NCBI GenBank assembly: GCA_024709485.1 | Contig: JANJWO010000006.1 | Coordinates: 1-64,000, forward strand | DNA: 64,000 nt | From: Hydrogenophilaceae bacterium | GTDB taxonomy: Bacteria; Pseudomonadota; Gammaproteobacteria; Burkholderiales; Thiobacillaceae | Direction of reading: 5' to 3' | In this document: positions 45,058 through 57,646 of the stretch, one piece after another | How positions within the stretch are numbered: position 1 is the stretch's first letter | Layout of the letters: each line of letters opens with the position of its first letter | Made by a program: the position numbers and the translations under genes | Notes under the pieces: generated by a model | The model's input: only the letters and a program-made list of their open reading frames with translations | What the model was told of the DNA's origin: nothing | Databases searched by the model: none

Positions 45058-46303
45058 GGTAAAAGCCGTCGTGATTGTCATCTGGCAAAAGTTGGCCGTC
45101 GCCCAGTTCCGGCGGCAGCGCCAGCCATGCAGCATCGGCCTGGCGCGCCACGAAATTTTTTATCTGTTGCGCGTTTTCCTCGGGAAAAATGGAGCAGGTT
45201 GCATAAAGCAATTTACCACCGGGGGCGAGCGTCTGCCAGAGCGCGTCGAGGATGGCCGCCTGCTGCGTCGCGAATTTGGCGATGTCCTGCGGCCGCCGCA
45301 GCCACTTGATGTCGGGGTTGCGCCGCACCACCCCGGAAGCGGAGCAGGGCACGTCGGCGAGGATGCGGTCGAACGGGCGGCCGTCCCACCAGGCTTGCGG
45401 GCGGGCGGCATCCCCGGTGCGCAGTTCCGCCGTCAGCTCCAGCCTGTCGAGATTCTGCCGCACGCGCGCCAGGCGCGCCTCGTCGATGTCGAGCGCCAGC
45501 ACCGCGGCATCGGCCAGTTCCAGGATGTGGCCGGTCTTGCCGCCCGGCGCCGCGCACGCATCCAGCACGCGCATGCCGTCGCCCACGTCCAGCAGGCGCG
45601 CCGCCCATTGCGCGCCGGCATCCTGCACGGAAACGCGGCCCTCGGCAAAACCCGGCAGCCGGTCCACGGGAACCGGCGTGTCCAGGGTCAGCGCGGACTC
45701 GCCGCTCTGGCGGCACCCCAGGCCGGCCGCCTGCAGCTCGGCCCGATACGCCTCGACGCCGGTTTTTCGGCGGTTGACGCGCAGCGTCATGGGCGGGTGC
45801 AGCTGGCTTGCCGCCAGCACGGCTTCCCAGCGCGCGGGATACGCCTGCCGCAGCCTGTCCACCCACCACTCGGGAAAATTGCTGCGGCCGGCCGGGGTTT
45901 GCCGCGCCGCCGCGAGCAGCTCCTCGCGCTGGCGCAGGAAATTGCGCAACACCGCATTGACCAGCCCCTTGAGGTGGCGCGGCGCGGCATGCACCGCATT
46001 GTCGACCACGGCATAGGGCGCGTCCTGCGTGTAGGCCAGCAGGTAGAGCGAGGCCAGCAACAGGGCGTGGGTGGGCATGTCGTCCAGCGGTTTTTTCAGC
46101 AACCGCGCCAGCACGGCTTCCAGCGTGCCCTTGTAGCGCAGCGCGCCGTAAGCCATGTCGAGCACCGCGCCGCGCCGGGCGGGATTCGGCGACACGGCGG
46201 CCAGCGCCTGGGTCAGGGTACGCCCGGCCAGGACCCTGGAAAGCACATCGGCGGCCTGCGCCGCCGATGTGTTGGCGCGCTCGCCCCCCGGCTTATGCGC
46301 CAC
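45020..46303 (-). CDS. rsmB: 16S rRNA (cytosine(967)-C(5))-methyltransferase
   Basis: NusB-like N-terminus, [40 protein letters not shown]. Confidence 0.95.
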   Translation of the reverse strand: MAHKPGGERANTSAAQAADVLSRVLAGRTLTQALAAVSPNPARRGAVLDMAYGALRYKGTLEAVLARLLKKPLDDMPTHALLLASLYLLAYTQDAPYAVVDNAVHAAPRHLKGLVNAVLRNFLRQREELLAAARQTPAGRSNFPEWWVDRLRQAYPARWEAVLAASQLHPPMTLRVNRRKTGVEAYRAELQAAGLGCRQSGESALTLDTPVPVDRLPGFAEGRVSVQDAGAQWAARLLDVGDGMRVLDACAAPGGKTGHILELADAAVLALDIDEARLARVRQNLDRLELTAELRTGDAARPQAWWDGRPFDRILADVPCSASGVVRRNPDIKWLRRPQDIAKFATQQAAILDALWQTLAPGGKLLYATCSIFPEENAQQIKNFVARQADAAWLALPPELGDGQLLPDDNHDGFYHALLQRAPRTPE

Positions 46304-47135
46304 GCGCGAGAGCCAGCAGCTTCGCCACCCGCTCGTCGGTCGAGGGATGGGTGGAGAACAGGCTCTTGATGCCGTTGCCCGAAAGCGGGTTGATGATCAT
46401 CATCTGCGCGGTTTCCGGATGCGCGTCCGCCACCGGCATGGGCAGCCCCTTGGCATAGGCCTCGATCTTTCTCAGCGCCGAGGCCAGCGCCTCGGGGTCG
46501 CGCGAGATTTCCGCGCCGCCGGCATCGGCGCCGAACTCGCGGCTCCTGGAAATCGCCATCTGGATCAGCATGGCCGCGATCGGCGCGATGATCATCACCG
46601 CCAGCGCCACGATCGGATTGGGGCGGTCCTCGCCGCGCCCGCCGAAGAACATGGCGAAGTTGGCCAGCATGGAAATGGCGCCGGCCACGGTGGCGCTCAT
46701 GGTGGAAATCAGGATGTCGCGGTGCTTGATGTGCGCGAGCTCGTGCGCCATCACCCCGCGCAGCTCGCGCTCGGACAAGAGCTGCATGATGCCGGTGGTC
46801 GCCGCCACCGCGGCGTGCTCGGGATTGCGCCCGGTGGCGAAGGCGTTGGGCTGGGCCTGGTTGATGAGGTAGACGCGCGGCATCGGCAGGCCGGCATTGG
46901 CCGCGAGTTCGCGCACGATGGCGTAATAGCGGCCGCCGCTTTGCGCGTCGACTTCCTGCGCGTGGTACATGCGCAGCACCATCTTGTCCGAGTTCCAGTA
47001 GGCGAACACGTTCATGCCGGCGCCGATCAAAAGCGCGATCAGCATGCCCTGCGCGCCGCCCAGCGCCAGGCCCACCGCGCCGAACAGCGCGACGATGCCG
47101 GCCATGAGAATGGAAGTCTTGATCCAGTTGAACAT
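46293..47135 (-). CDS. htpX: membrane zinc protease HtpX
   Basis: [14 protein letters not shown]...[16 protein letters not shown]...[13 protein letters not shown]. Confidence 0.97.
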   Translation of the reverse strand: MFNWIKTSILMAGIVALFGAVGLALGGAQGMLIALLIGAGMNVFAYWNSDKMVLRMYHAQEVDAQSGGRYYAIVRELAANAGLPMPRVYLINQAQPNAFATGRNPEHAAVAATTGIMQLLSERELRGVMAHELAHIKHRDILISTMSATVAGAISMLANFAMFFGGRGEDRPNPIVALAVMIIAPIAAMLIQMAISRSREFGADAGGAEISRDPEALASALRKIEAYAKGLPMPVADAHPETAQMMIINPLSGNGIKSLFSTHPSTDERVAKLLALARGA

Positions 47136-47199
47136 ATGCTTGGGTGCTCCTCGAAACAGCTTCAAACCAGCACTATAGATGCGGCTTCGGGCAAAAAAT

Positions 47200-48120
47200 T
47201 CAATCAGTTAGGCACGCGCCGGGGGCGATTTTCACCCCCGCCAGGAAGGCCTCGGCGTCCATGCGGCGGGCGCCGGCCTTCTGCAGTTCGGCGAGCCGCA
47301 GCGCGCCTTCGCCACAAGCCACGACCAGCTGTCCGGCGGCCGCCTGCAGCACTTCGCCGGGGCGGCCGGTGCCGGGCACGGCTTCGGCCTGCCAGATCTT
47401 CAGCGGCACGCCGTCGAACTCGGTCCACGCGCCGGGCACCGGATTGAAGGCGCGGACCTTGCGCGCCAGCACCGCGGCCGGCAGCGACCAGTCCAGCCGC
47501 GCCTCCTCCTTGGCAAGCTTGGCGGCATAGGTGACGCCTTGCTGGGGCTGCGGCGTCGGCCTCAGTTCGTCCAGCCGGGAGATCGCCTCCACAATGGCCG
47601 CAGCCCCCAGGGCGGCGAGCTTGTCGTGCAGGCTGGCGCCGGTGTCGGCGTCGAGGATGGGCAGGCGCTTTTCCAGCAAGACCGGGCCGGTGTCCAGTCC
47701 AGCCTCCATCTGCATGTTGGCGATGCCGGTTTCGCGGTCGCCCGCCTCGTTGGCGCGCTGGATGGGCGCGGCGCCGCGCCAGCGCGGCAAGAGCGAAGCA
47801 TGGATGTTGAGGCAGCCGCGCGGCGGAATGTCGAGCACCGCCTGCGGCAGAATCAGCCCGTAGGCCGCCACCACCATGGCTTCGGCAGCGGCCTCTCGGA
47901 TCGTCTGATGGCTGGCCGGGTCCTTGAGACTGGCCGGCTGATACACCGGAATACCGTGCTTTTCGGCCTCCTGCTTGACCGGGCTGGGCGTGAGCTTCAT
48001 GCCGCGACCGCTGGGGCGGTCCGGCTGGGTCAGCACCAGGGCAAGCTCATGGCCGGCGCCGATGAGGGCGGCCAGCGCCGCGCGCGCGAATTCCGGCGTG
48101 CCGGCGAAAACCAGTCTCAC
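47200..48120 (-). CDS. fmt: methionyl-tRNA formyltransferase
   Basis: [19 protein letters not shown]...[20 protein letters not shown]. Confidence 0.97.
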   Translation of the reverse strand: MRLVFAGTPEFARAALAALIGAGHELALVLTQPDRPSGRGMKLTPSPVKQEAEKHGIPVYQPASLKDPASHQTIREAAAEAMVVAAYGLILPQAVLDIPPRGCLNIHASLLPRWRGAAPIQRANEAGDRETGIANMQMEAGLDTGPVLLEKRLPILDADTGASLHDKLAALGAAAIVEAISRLDELRPTPQPQQGVTYAAKLAKEEARLDWSLPAAVLARKVRAFNPVPGAWTEFDGVPLKIWQAEAVPGTGRPGEVLQAAAGQLVVACGEGALRLAELQKAGARRMDAEAFLAGVKIAPGACLTD

Positions 48121-48124
48121 GCGA

Positions 48125-48658
48125 TTACAGCACCGGCTGGCGCTCGGCCGGGGCCTGCTTGTGCTCGCGCTCCTGCTTGACGAGCTTGGTCTTGATGCGC
48201 ACCTGCTTGAGGCGCGAGAGATACTCGACGAAGACGCGGCCCATGAGGTGGTCCATCTCGTGCTGCACGCACACCGCCAGCAGGCCGTCGGCGTCGAATT
48301 CGTAGGGCCGGCCGTCGCGGTTCAGGGCGCGCACGCGGATCTTTTCGGCGCGATGCACCTTGTCGTAGATGCCGGGCACCGACAGGCAGCCCTCTTCCCA
48401 TTCGATGTCGCCGGATTTGGAAACGATCTCCGGGTTGATCAGCACCCTGAGCTCGCTTTTGTTCTCGGAGATGTCGATGACGATGACGCGCTCGTGCACA
48501 TTGACCTGGGTTGCCGCCAGGCCGATGCCGGGCGCGGCGTACATGGTCTCGGCCATGTCGTCGACCAGCTTGCGGATGCGTTCGTCCACCGCCGGCACCG
48601 GCTTGGCCACGGTGTGCAGGCGGGGGTCGGGGTAGCGCAAAATGTTAAGCTTGGCCAT
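48125..48658 (-). CDS. def: peptide deformylase
   Basis: [27 protein letters not shown]. Confidence 0.97.
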   Translation of the reverse strand: MAKLNILRYPDPRLHTVAKPVPAVDERIRKLVDDMAETMYAAPGIGLAATQVNVHERVIVIDISENKSELRVLINPEIVSKSGDIEWEEGCLSVPGIYDKVHRAEKIRVRALNRDGRPYEFDADGLLAVCVQHEMDHLMGRVFVEYLSRLKQVRIKTKLVKQEREHKQAPAERQPVL

Positions 48659-48786
48659 AAACTCGTGTGTTTCCAGGGGCTTGGTCGCGGGCGTTCAGGA
48701 AAAATATGAGCATGTGCTAAATTCCTGTCGCGATTGTCCGTAAACGCAACAGTAGCTTCTCCAAGAAAATTAGACAAGGTCTAAAC

Positions 48787-49989
48787 ATGCGCAAACTGCT
48801 GTCCGCCCTGACTTTATCCGTCTTCGCCCTGTCCGCGCCTGCGTGGGCGGACACCCTGGCGCTCCAGGAAAACGCCCCGGACAAGTATGTGGTCGTCAAG
48901 GGCGACACCTTGTGGGACATTTCCGGCAAGTTCCTGACCCAGCCCTGGCGCTGGCCGGAAATCTGGCAGCTCAACAAGGACAGCATCAAGAATCCGCACT
49001 GGATCTATCCCGGCGACACGGTCGTGCTCGACCGCAGCGGCGCCGAACCCAGGCTGCGCCTGCTCAAGGGCGACGGCCATGGCCTCGCCAGCGTCAGGCT
49101 CTCGCCCGGCGTGCGCGAGGAAAAAATCGAGAGCGGCGCCATCCAGACCATTCCCATTTCCGCGATTCACGCCTTCCTGTCGCAGCCGCGCGTGGTTTCC
49201 GCGGGCGCCATGGACGACGCGCCCTTCATCCTCGGCAGCAATGACGAGCGCGTGATCTTCGCACGGGGCGACAGCGCCTACGCCACCGGCGGCCCCGCCG
49301 GCGCCACGCGCTGGAACATCCTGCGCCCGGGCAAGGCATTGAAGGATCCGGAAAGCGGCGAAGTGCTGGGCTACGAAGTCGAATACATCGGCGACGCCAA
49401 GACGGTCGCGCCCGGCGCGCCGCAAAAAATCCTCATCACCCGCACCGCCCAGGAGGCGCTGGCCAAGGACAAGCTGCTTCCCGCCGTGGACAGCGACACC
49501 TTCGAGTACGTGCCGCGCGCGCCCGAATCCGACATCAACGGCCGCATCATCTCGGCCTACGGCGGCGTCTCCGACACCGGCCGCTACCAGACCGTCGTGC
49601 TCAACCGCGGCAGCAGCCATGGCCTCGCGCTCGGACACGTGCTGGCCATCTACCGTACCGGCAACACCGTCGCGCTCAGCGCCGCCGAGCGGGAAAAAAT
49701 GACCTGGCTCGCCGCGCGCAACAGCAGCGTGCCCGATGGCGGCGCTTGGCTATACAGCGACGTGCGCTGCCTCAAGGACGCCGACAGCAAGCTCACCTAC
49801 GACCAGACCGCGGACCTCAAGGCCGTGACGCGCGTGGGCTGCCTGGAACACGACGAAAACAAGATCAAGCTGCCGGATGCGCGCACCGGCCTGGTCATGG
49901 TCTACCGCGTGTTCGACAAGGTTGCCTATGCGCTGGTGATGCAGTCGGACGGGCCGGTATTCCTGCTGGATTCGGTGAAGAACCCGTAA
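48787..49989 (+). CDS. LysM domain-containing exported protein
   Basis: Signal peptide; YVVVKGDTLWDISGKFLTQPWRWPEIWQLNKDSIKNPHWIYPGD. Confidence 0.92.
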   Translation: MRKLLSALTLSVFALSAPAWADTLALQENAPDKYVVVKGDTLWDISGKFLTQPWRWPEIWQLNKDSIKNPHWIYPGDTVVLDRSGAEPRLRLLKGDGHGLASVRLSPGVREEKIESGAIQTIPISAIHAFLSQPRVVSAGAMDDAPFILGSNDERVIFARGDSAYATGGPAGATRWNILRPGKALKDPESGEVLGYEVEYIGDAKTVAPGAPQKILITRTAQEALAKDKLLPAVDSDTFEYVPRAPESDINGRIISAYGGVSDTGRYQTVVLNRGSSHGLALGHVLAIYRTGNTVALSAAEREKMTWLAARNSSVPDGGAWLYSDVRCLKDADSKLTYDQTADLKAVTRVGCLEHDENKIKLPDARTGLVMVYRVFDKVAYALVMQSDGPVFLLDSVKNP

Positions 49990-50031
49990 TCCGGGCAATG
50001 ACCGGGGATTCCGCCACCAAGGCGTAAGCTC

Positions 50032-50057
50032 AAGCCGCCCACCGGGGCGGCTTTTTT
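50032..50057 (+). terminator. intrinsic terminator
   Basis: AAGCCGCCCACCGGGGCGGCTTTTTT. Confidence 0.88.
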
Positions 50058-50083
50058 CGGCCCCCAACCACTCGGAGGAGAAC

Positions 50084-50416
50084 ATGACCCAAGACCTGCA
50101 AAAAGCCCGCGACCTCACCCAGATCGTTTATTTCCTTTACGCCGCTTCCGTCTTTGCCGGGATCACCGCCCTCATCGCCATCATCATCAACTACCTGAAG
50201 CAGGACGCGGTCGCCGGCACCTGGCTGGAAAGCCATTTCCGCTGGCAGATGCGCACCTTCTGGTTCACGCTGTTGTGGTGCGCCGTCGGCTGGCTCACGT
50301 TCATCGTCGGCATCGGCTTCCTTGTCTGGGGCGTCGCCGGCATCTGGGCGATCTACCGCATCGTCAAGGGCATGCTGAATTTCTACGACAACAAGCCCAT
50401 GTACCAGAACGCCTGA
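50084..50416 (+). CDS. small membrane protein (DUF4870-like)
   Basis: Three TM helices, ESHFRWQMRTFWFTLLW. Confidence 0.8.
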   Translation: MTQDLQKARDLTQIVYFLYAASVFAGITALIAIIINYLKQDAVAGTWLESHFRWQMRTFWFTLLWCAVGWLTFIVGIGFLVWGVAGIWAIYRIVKGMLNFYDNKPMYQNA

Positions 50417-50421
50417 GCGCC

Positions 50422-51489
50422 ATGCAGAACCGCGAGGCCTGGCTCAGGATCGCCACCGTTCCCGGCATCGGCGATGGCGCCCAGCGCCGGCTGCTCGAGG
50501 CGTTCGGCTCGCCCGAAGCCGCGCTCGCGGCTTCGCGCACGCAGCTTGCCGACTGTTTGGGCGCACGGCAGCTCGAGGCGCTCAAGGCCGGTCCGGATCC
50601 CGCCGGCCTGGCGCAAACCCTGACCTGGCTCGATGCGCCCGGCCATCATCTCGTCACCTGGCTGGATGCGGACTATCCCGCGCAATTGCGCGAAACGGCC
50701 GACCCGCCCGCGCTGCTCTACGCCAAGGGCCGGCGCGAGCTGCTGGCGCAGAACTGCATCGCCATCGTCGGCAGCCGCAATGCCACCGCGCAGGGCGCGG
50801 CCAATGCCGAGGCCTTCGCGCAGGTTCTTTCCGACGCCGGCATCACCATCGTCAGCGGGCTGGCGCTGGGCATCGACGCCGCCGCCCACCGCGGCGGCCT
50901 CAAGGGCATCGGCTCCACCATCGCCGTGGTCGGCACCGGGCTCGACCGCGTCTACCCGGCGCGCAACAAGGCGCTGGCGCACGAAATCGCGGAGCAGGGC
51001 CTGCTGCTGTCGGAGTTTCAGCTGGGCGCGATTTCCGCGCCGGGCCACTTTCCCAGGCGCAACCGCATCATCTCCGGGCTGTCGCACGCCGTGCTGGTGG
51101 TGGAGGCGGCGCTCAACTCCGGCTCGCTCATCACCGCCAAACTGGCGCTGGAGCAGGGGCGCGAAGTCATGGCCGTGCCCGGTTCCATCCACTCGCCGCT
51201 GTCCAAGGGCTGCCATGCCCTCATCAAGCAGGGCGCCAAGCTGGTGGAATCGGCGCAGGACATCGCGGAAGAACTGGCCTGGCCGGTTGCGCCCCCGGCC
51301 TTGCGCGCCCCCGCACCGGCCGAGCTTGACCCGCTTTTGCAGCACCTCGGCTTCGATCCGGCCAGCCTGGACCAGCTGGCCGAACGCAGCGGGTTGACGG
51401 TGGAAGCGCTTTCGGCGAAGCTGTTGACGCTCGAACTGGAGGGCCTGGTAACCCAGCTCCCCGGCGGGCGCTATCAACGACTGGCGTGA
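50422..51489 (+). CDS. dprA: DNA-processing protein DprA
   Basis: AIVGSRNATAQGAANAEAFA...SGLALGIDAAAHRGGL...HFPRRNRIISGLSHAVLVVEA. Confidence 0.96.
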   Translation: MQNREAWLRIATVPGIGDGAQRRLLEAFGSPEAALAASRTQLADCLGARQLEALKAGPDPAGLAQTLTWLDAPGHHLVTWLDADYPAQLRETADPPALLYAKGRRELLAQNCIAIVGSRNATAQGAANAEAFAQVLSDAGITIVSGLALGIDAAAHRGGLKGIGSTIAVVGTGLDRVYPARNKALAHEIAEQGLLLSEFQLGAISAPGHFPRRNRIISGLSHAVLVVEAALNSGSLITAKLALEQGREVMAVPGSIHSPLSKGCHALIKQGAKLVESAQDIAEELAWPVAPPALRAPAPAELDPLLQHLGFDPASLDQLAERSGLTVEALSAKLLTLELEGLVTQLPGGRYQRLA

Positions 51490-51494
51490 AATGC

Positions 51495-51576
51495 GTGAGG
51501 CGTAAGGCGTGAGGCGTAAGGAAAAAGTGCGAAGCTGCTGCTTTTTACGACTCACCCCTCACTCCTCACCCCTGAC
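51495..51576. repeat. long imperfect hairpin, family 3
   Basis: Left GTGAGGCGTAAGGCGTGAGGCGTAAGGAAAAAG (51495-51527), right CTTTTTACGACTCACCCCTCACTCCTCACCCCTGAC (51541-51576). Confidence 0.75.
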
Positions 51577-51583
51577 TGATTAA

Positions 51584-52027
51584 ATGCTCGACATCCTGGT
51601 TTATTTGTACGAAAGCTACCGCATGGCCGAACTGGCGCCCGACCGCGACGCCCTGGAAAAAAGGCTGTTTGCCGCCGGCTTCGACGCGCCCTCGGTGAAG
51701 GAGGCGCTGGACTGGTTCGGCCGCATGACGGCTTCGGAGGCGCATCCGCGCCTCGCCGAAATCGCGCATTTCCGCCACTACGCGCGCGAGGAGCTGGACA
51801 AGCTGGATGAAGACTGCCGCGCCAGCCTGCGCTTTCTGGAAGAGGCGCAGATCCTCGATGCCGAATCGCGCGAATGGGTGATCAACGGACTGATGCACCT
51901 GACCGACGGCGACATCGGCCCCGAGCAGGTGCGCTGGATGAGCCTGGTGGTGCTGTGGAGCCGCGGCTACATCGAGCACTTCACCTTCCTGGAAGAATTG
52001 CTGCTCAGCGAGGCCACGCTGCATTAA
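51584..52027 (+). CDS. smg: DUF494 (Smg) family protein
   Basis: MLDILVYLYESYRMAELAPDRDALEKRLFAAGF; dprA-smg-topA order. Confidence 0.9.
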   Translation: MLDILVYLYESYRMAELAPDRDALEKRLFAAGFDAPSVKEALDWFGRMTASEAHPRLAEIAHFRHYAREELDKLDEDCRASLRFLEEAQILDAESREWVINGLMHLTDGDIGPEQVRWMSLVVLWSRGYIEHFTFLEELLLSEATLH

Positions 52028-54505
<2,478 letters not shown>

Positions 54506-54525
54506 ACCGAAAAAGCCTCAACACC

Positions 54526-54579
54526 GAGGCAACAGCGGAAGCAGAGAAAATCTCTTTAAAATGCTTCCGCTGTTACCTC
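54526..54579. repeat. long imperfect hairpin, family 2 copy B
   Basis: Left GAGGCAACAGCGGAAGC (54526-54542), right GCTTCCGCTGTTACCTC (54563-54579), 16/17 complementary. Confidence 0.75.
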
Positions 54580-54601
54580 TGCTTCCCCTGTGTCATAAGA
54601 C

Positions 54602-55549
54602 GTGTCCGTACTCAACATCTCCGCCTACAAGTTCGTCACCCTCGACGACCGCGAAGACCTGCGCGCGCGCCTGCAGGCGCAATGCGGCGCGCGCGGGCTC
54701 AAGGGCACCATCCTGCTCGCGCCCGAAGGCATCAACCTGTTTCTTGCCGGCGCGGCCGACACCATTCGCGGCTTCATGGACTGGCTGCACCAGGATGCGC
54801 GTTTCGCCGACATCCAGGCCAAGGAAAGCTGGTCCTCGTCCGCGCCGTTCAGGAAAATGCGCGTGCGGCTGAAAAAGGAAATCATCACCATGAAGGTGCC
54901 GGACATCCGCCCCGAGGCGCATCGCGCCGCAACCGTATCGCCGGCCGAATTGAAAGCCTGGCTGGACCGCGGACAGGACGACGCCGGGCGCGAGGTCGTC
55001 ATGGTCGACACGCGCAATGCGTTCGAAGTGGACGCCGGCTCCTTCGTCCATGCCCTGGATTTCGGCATTGAACGCTTTTCGCAATACCCACAGAGAATCG
55101 CCGCGCAGCAGGACGATTTCGCCGGCAAGACCGTGGTCACCTTCTGCACCGGCGGCATCCGCTGCGAAAAGGCGGTCCTGTACATGAACAGCCTGGGCAT
55201 GCGCAACGTCTATCAGCTCGACGGCGGCATTCTCAAGTATTTCGAGGAAGTCGGCGGCGCCCACTGGACGGGCCACTGCACGGTGTTCGACGACCGCCAG
55301 GCCGTCGACCCCGGCCTGGCGCCGGCCCGCGTGCCCATGCCGCACCGCGGACGGCCCCGCCGCTCGCCGGCGCAAAAAAAAACGGGGACCGCGGTCCCCG
55401 TTCATGCTGAAATCCGTCTGCTTATTGCTGCGGAATCAGTTCCACACGGCGGTTCTTGTAACGGCCTTCCTCGGTTTCGTTGTCGGCCACCGGCTGCGAC
55501 TCGCCGTAGCCCTTGGCGGTCAGGCGGTCGGCGGCAACACCCTTGCTGA
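54602..55549 (+). CDS. TrhO/YceA-like rhodanese-domain sulfurtransferase; C-terminal extent uncertain
   Basis: GLKGTILLAPEGINLFLAG, VVTFCTGGIRCEKAVLYM; GTG start; conserved part ends about 55320, ORF then crosses a terminator and the 3' end of the opposite gene. Confidence 0.85.
   Translation: MSVLNISAYKFVTLDDREDLRARLQAQCGARGLKGTILLAPEGINLFLAGAADTIRGFMDWLHQDARFADIQAKESWSSSAPFRKMRVRLKKEIITMKVPDIRPEAHRAATVSPAELKAWLDRGQDDAGREVVMVDTRNAFEVDAGSFVHALDFGIERFSQYPQRIAAQQDDFAGKTVVTFCTGGIRCEKAVLYMNSLGMRNVYQLDGGILKYFEEVGGAHWTGHCTVFDDRQAVDPGLAPARVPMPHRGRPRRSPAQKKTGTAVPVHAEIRLLIAAESVPHGGSCNGLPRFRCRPPAATRRSPWRSGGRRQHPC
55374..55400 (-). terminator. intrinsic terminator of the OmpA-like gene
   Basis: Minus strand CGGGGACCGCGGTCCCCG followed by T tract of about 9. 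Confidence 0.88.
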
Positions 55550-56255
55550 CCAGATAGTCGCGCACGGCATTGGCGCGGCGCTCGGACAGTTTCATGTTGT
55601 AGTCGTCGCTGGCCCGGGCGTCGGTATGACCCGCCACCTCGACCTTCACGTTGCCCCACTCCTTGAGCGTGGCCGCCATCTGATCCAGGGTTGCCATGGC
55701 TTCGGGCCGCAGCGTCGCCTGGTCGTTGTCGAAGTTCACGCCTTCCAGAACCAGCTTCTTGGGCGCAGCGGCAGCGGGCGCGGGCGGCGGCGGGCAGCCG
55801 TCGGCGGTCTTGGCATAAACCGTCGGGCACTTGTCCACGCCATCGACCAGACCGTCGCCATCGCTGTCCAGTTCGCAGCCATTGGCATCAACCTTGCGGC
55901 CGGCGGGGGTGTTGGGGCACTTGTCCAGGCCGTCGACCACGCCGTCGCCATCGCTGTCCAGCTCGCAGCCGTTGGCGTCAACCTTGCGGCCGGCGGGGGT
56001 GTTGGGGCACTTGTCCTTGTCGTCGGTCACACCGTCGCGGTCGCTGTCCTTGGGCGGGACGTCCTTGCAGGGAGCGCCGAACAACTGCTGGCCGGGGCAG
56101 CCGATGGTCTTGAAGAGCTCGTAACCGACGGTCTTGCCGGTCGGGCTGGCCGCGTTCGAGGGATCGTAATAACCCTCCTGCGCCTGCGCGCCCACCGCGC
56201 CCACGGAAATGAGCGCGGCGCCCATGAGTTGGATGACGAGACGTTTTGTTTGCAT
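55422..56255 (-). CDS. OmpA-family protein with thrombospondin type 3 repeats
   Basis: DSDRDGVTDDKDKCPNTPAGRKVDANGCELDSDGDG...; OmpA C-terminus VAGHTDARASDDYNMKLSERRANAVRDYLV. Confidence 0.95.
   Translation of the reverse strand: MQTKRLVIQLMGAALISVGAVGAQAQEGYYDPSNAASPTGKTVGYELFKTIGCPGQQLFGAPCKDVPPKDSDRDGVTDDKDKCPNTPAGRKVDANGCELDSDGDGVVDGLDKCPNTPAGRKVDANGCELDSDGDGLVDGVDKCPTVYAKTADGCPPPPAPAAAAPKKLVLEGVNFDNDQATLRPEAMATLDQMAATLKEWGNVKVEVAGHTDARASDDYNMKLSERRANAVRDYLVSKGVAADRLTAKGYGESQPVADNETEEGRYKNRRVELIPQQ
55846..56035 (-). repeat. in-gene 90-bp tandem repeat (30 aa, TSP3)
   Basis: ACCTTGCGGCCGGCGGGGGTGTTGGGGCACTTGTCC begins at 55891 and 55981. Confidence 0.85.
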
Positions 56256-56546
56256 TTTTAACTCCTCTGAGTAGGTTGATCCAACATGAATGACTCAATC
56301 AAACTTATTGTACACATGGCGAAGAAGAACCGGCCGCCAAAATCCGGATTCCTTAGTTTAGACTGGCAAAACATCCGGCATGTTTACAGGCTGTTTGATA
56401 TTTATAGATAATTTCTCGAAATTTTTCCCGGTTTATCCGCACGCCCGACAAAAATTTGTCGGACCGCGGCTGCCCTTGAAAGCTCCACCCCCAATTGCCA
56501 TGGATTCACTTTTCCGTTGTCCGCGCGGCAAGCGCTCCGTGCTGCC

Positions 56547-56921
56547 ATGAGCCAAGCAAAAAAACTTCTCCTCGTCATGGAGGCGGGCGGCTACGGCAAC
56601 CTGCAGCCGCTGTTCGAAGAGCTGGGTTTCGAAGCCGTCATCGAAACCTCCGCGCGGCGCGGCATGAGCCGCCTTAAAAACTGGCGGCCCGATGTCGTGG
56701 TGGCGGATTTCTACAAGCGCTATTTCCACGACCGCGTCAGCAACCTGGAATCGCTGCTGGCCGTCGCCACGCGCCACCCCGAGACGCGCATCATCGTCAT
56801 TTACGATCCCTTCCACGCGCCCGACCTGGCGCTTTTGCGGCAGCGCCATCGCATCGATGTCGCGCTGGCGCTGCCCCTGTCGCAGGCCGCGCTTCAACAG
56901 GCCCTGTCGGGCTCGACATAA
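56547..56921 (+). CDS. stand-alone receiver-like protein, function unknown
   Basis: KKLLLVMEAGGYGNLQPLFEELGFEAVIETSARRGMSRLKNWRPDVVVADFYK alternating alpha/beta pattern. Confidence 0.65.
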   Translation: MSQAKKLLLVMEAGGYGNLQPLFEELGFEAVIETSARRGMSRLKNWRPDVVVADFYKRYFHDRVSNLESLLAVATRHPETRIIVIYDPFHAPDLALLRQRHRIDVALALPLSQAALQQALSGST

Positions 56922-57583
56922 CACCATTCGCCCGGCGCCAGGTCGGGCGGGAGGGAATACGCGCCCATGCTTTCCCGGTGCAGGGCTGCCACGCGGTTGC
57001 CCGCCGCCGCGACCATGCGCTTGACCTGATGGTATTTGCCGCCGGTCAGGACCAGTTCGAGCGTGTGCGCATCGCGCGCCGTGGCGGCGCGCGCCGCCAC
57101 CGGCTCGGGATCGTCATGCAACACCACTCCCGCGCGCAGCGCCGCCAGCTGTGCCTCCGACAGCGCATGCTTCAGCGTCACCCGATACACCTTGGCGATG
57201 TGTTTTTTGGGCGAGGTGTAGACATGCAAAAACTGCCCGTCATCCGTCAGCAGCAGCAGGCCCGTGGTGTCCTCATCCAGTCTGCCCACGGTCTGCAGGC
57301 CGCGATTGCGCAGCGGCAGCGGCAGCAGGCTCAGCACGCTGGGATGGTGCCTGGGCCTTTGCGAGCATTCGTATCCTGCCGGCTTGTGCAGCATGACATA
57401 GGCCTTTTCGCGGTAGCGCCAATCCTGGCCGTCGACCGCAAACCGCAGATTCTCGGGATTCACGTCGGCATCGGCATCCGTCACCCTTGCCCCCGCGATG
57501 TCAACGCGCCCGGACAGCACGAGCCCGCGGCATTCGCGGCGCGTGCCGAATCCTTGCGACTGGAGCAGCTTGGTCAGATTCAT
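56894..57583 (-). CDS. rsuA: 16S rRNA pseudouridine(516) synthase
   Basis: S4-like N-terminus MNLTKLLQSQGFGTRRECRGLV, VGRLDEDTTGLLLLTDDG. Confidence 0.93.
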   Translation of the reverse strand: MNLTKLLQSQGFGTRRECRGLVLSGRVDIAGARVTDADADVNPENLRFAVDGQDWRYREKAYVMLHKPAGYECSQRPRHHPSVLSLLPLPLRNRGLQTVGRLDEDTTGLLLLTDDGQFLHVYTSPKKHIAKVYRVTLKHALSEAQLAALRAGVVLHDDPEPVAARAATARDAHTLELVLTGGKYHQVKRMVAAAGNRVAALHRESMGAYSLPPDLAPGEWCYVEPDRAC

Positions 57584-57646
57584 GTGGCGATTTTACCTGC
57601 CGGCGCCGCAAGTTTCCGCCGGCCGCCGCATCCGGCCGCAACGAGA

